From CANLWN01 sp039815505 (GTDB lineage Bacteria; Bacteroidota; Bacteroidia; Flavobacteriales; Flavobacteriaceae), in assembly GCA_039815505.1 (NCBI GenBank), contig JBCBZE010000253.1, positions 1 through 5,283 of the forward strand: DNA of 5,283 nucleotides, read 5' to 3'. A program made the position numbers and the translations under genes. The notes under the pieces were generated by a model. The model was given only the letters and a program-made list of their open reading frames with translations, was not told the DNA's origin and made no database searches. This document shows positions 5,010-5,283 of this stretch, piece by piece; the first letter of the stretch is position 1; the number at the start of each line of letters is the position of its first letter.

Positions 5010-5283
5010 TTAATGGGAGACCATAAGTTCATAGAGGTTTACCCTTGCAAAAGCACCCTCTTCCCTACTTTGAAAATAGTTCCCTACTTTAAAATAATTT
5101 TCAAAAATTCCCCATCGTTTTATACTGGTATCATCATATACAAAGAATTCACTTTTATTCAACGAAACAACCATCCTGCCATCACTTACCTTTACCTCAA
5201 TAAGAAATTTACCATTACCTACTTCTTGTTCAAAAGTTCTTCCTTGATCGTCTCCCCAGGCCTCTTCATGTAAAATTCCTTCA
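5010..5283 (-). CDS. second PL7 alginate lyase, C-terminal 90 residues (cut by window edge)
   Basis: Open to the window end, this frame gives the last 90 residues of a PL7 lyase, ending at TAA (5012-5010). Its final 83 residues align without gaps to the end of the neighbouring lyase, with about 46 identities by hand count. The third PL7 signature is present as YFKVGNYFQ (63-71 of the fragment), including the second, catalytic Tyr, preceded by RWGIFEN; FEQEVG and the terminal AFARV..Y.L.V.H pattern also match. The Arg and QIH motifs and any signal peptide lie outside the window. The 11-bp gap to the next lyase means co-transcription. Side-by-side lyases diverged to this degree suggest an old tandem duplication with division of labour, for instance different block preference or cell location. 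The fragment shows no frameshift. Confidence 0.9.
   Translation of the reverse strand, partial: EGILHEEAWGDDQGRTFEQEVGNGKFLIEVKVSDGRMVVSLNKSEFFVYDDTSIKRWGIFENYFKVGNYFQSREEGAFARVNLYELMVSH

Noticed and set aside
5061..5098. Short 19-nt-step repeat (TTCCCTACTTT twice)
   Set aside because: Only 11 bases match, and they fall in different codon phases over the YFKVGNYFQSRE coding stretch; probably coincidence.
4863..5273. 136-codon plus-strand frame spanning the two lyase genes
   Set aside because: It crosses the antisense of two supported PL7 genes and shows no motif; chance opening.

Overview
The window looks like part of an alginate-utilisation locus from a marine member of the Flavobacteriia (Bacteroidota). 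The evidence is AT-rich DNA, a Bacteroidota-type lipoprotein enzyme with an acidic stretch after the lipid cysteine, A/T-rich starts mostly without Shine-Dalgarno sequences, and a gene set matching the alginate PULs known from Zobellia and relatives. The genus cannot be fixed from this sequence.

All six recognisable genes lie on the minus strand, so transcription runs from high to low coordinates. In that order they are: the C-terminal end of a PL7 alginate lyase cut by the window edge (5010-5283); a second, complete PL7 lyase lipoprotein 11 bp behind it (4024-4998); a 743-bp gap with no convincing gene but with two hairpins and a clear operator-like array; a GntR/FadR-type repressor (2576-3280); a 227-bp gap with a candidate promoter, a hairpin and a possible leader micro-ORF; an MFS hexuronate-type transporter (1086-2348); an SDR-family reductase 29 bp behind it (292-1056); and, after a 181-bp gap, the first 36 codons of a PfkB-family 2-keto-3-deoxygluconate kinase (1-110).

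The genes form one pathway. Cell-surface PL7 lyases cut alginate into unsaturated oligosaccharides, which other enzymes outside this window would finish to the monomer DEH (4-deoxy-L-erythro-5-hexoseulose uronate). The MFS protein probably moves the monomer across the inner membrane, the SDR reduces DEH to KDG (2-keto-3-deoxygluconate), and KdgK phosphorylates KDG to KDPG. The aldolase (KdgA), KdgF, SusC/SusD proteins and exolytic lyases are not in the window. The GntR protein is the likely repressor, with a sugar-acid intermediate as probable inducer.

The system itself is of a known kind; I do not see a wholly new one. The parts most worth a second look are non-coding: a 13-bp-periodic double palindrome in front of the repressor gene, mutually exclusive RNA pairings ahead of kdgK, a U-tailed terminator pointing the 'wrong' way with no gene in front of it, and an SD-led 11-codon ORF upstream of the transporter.
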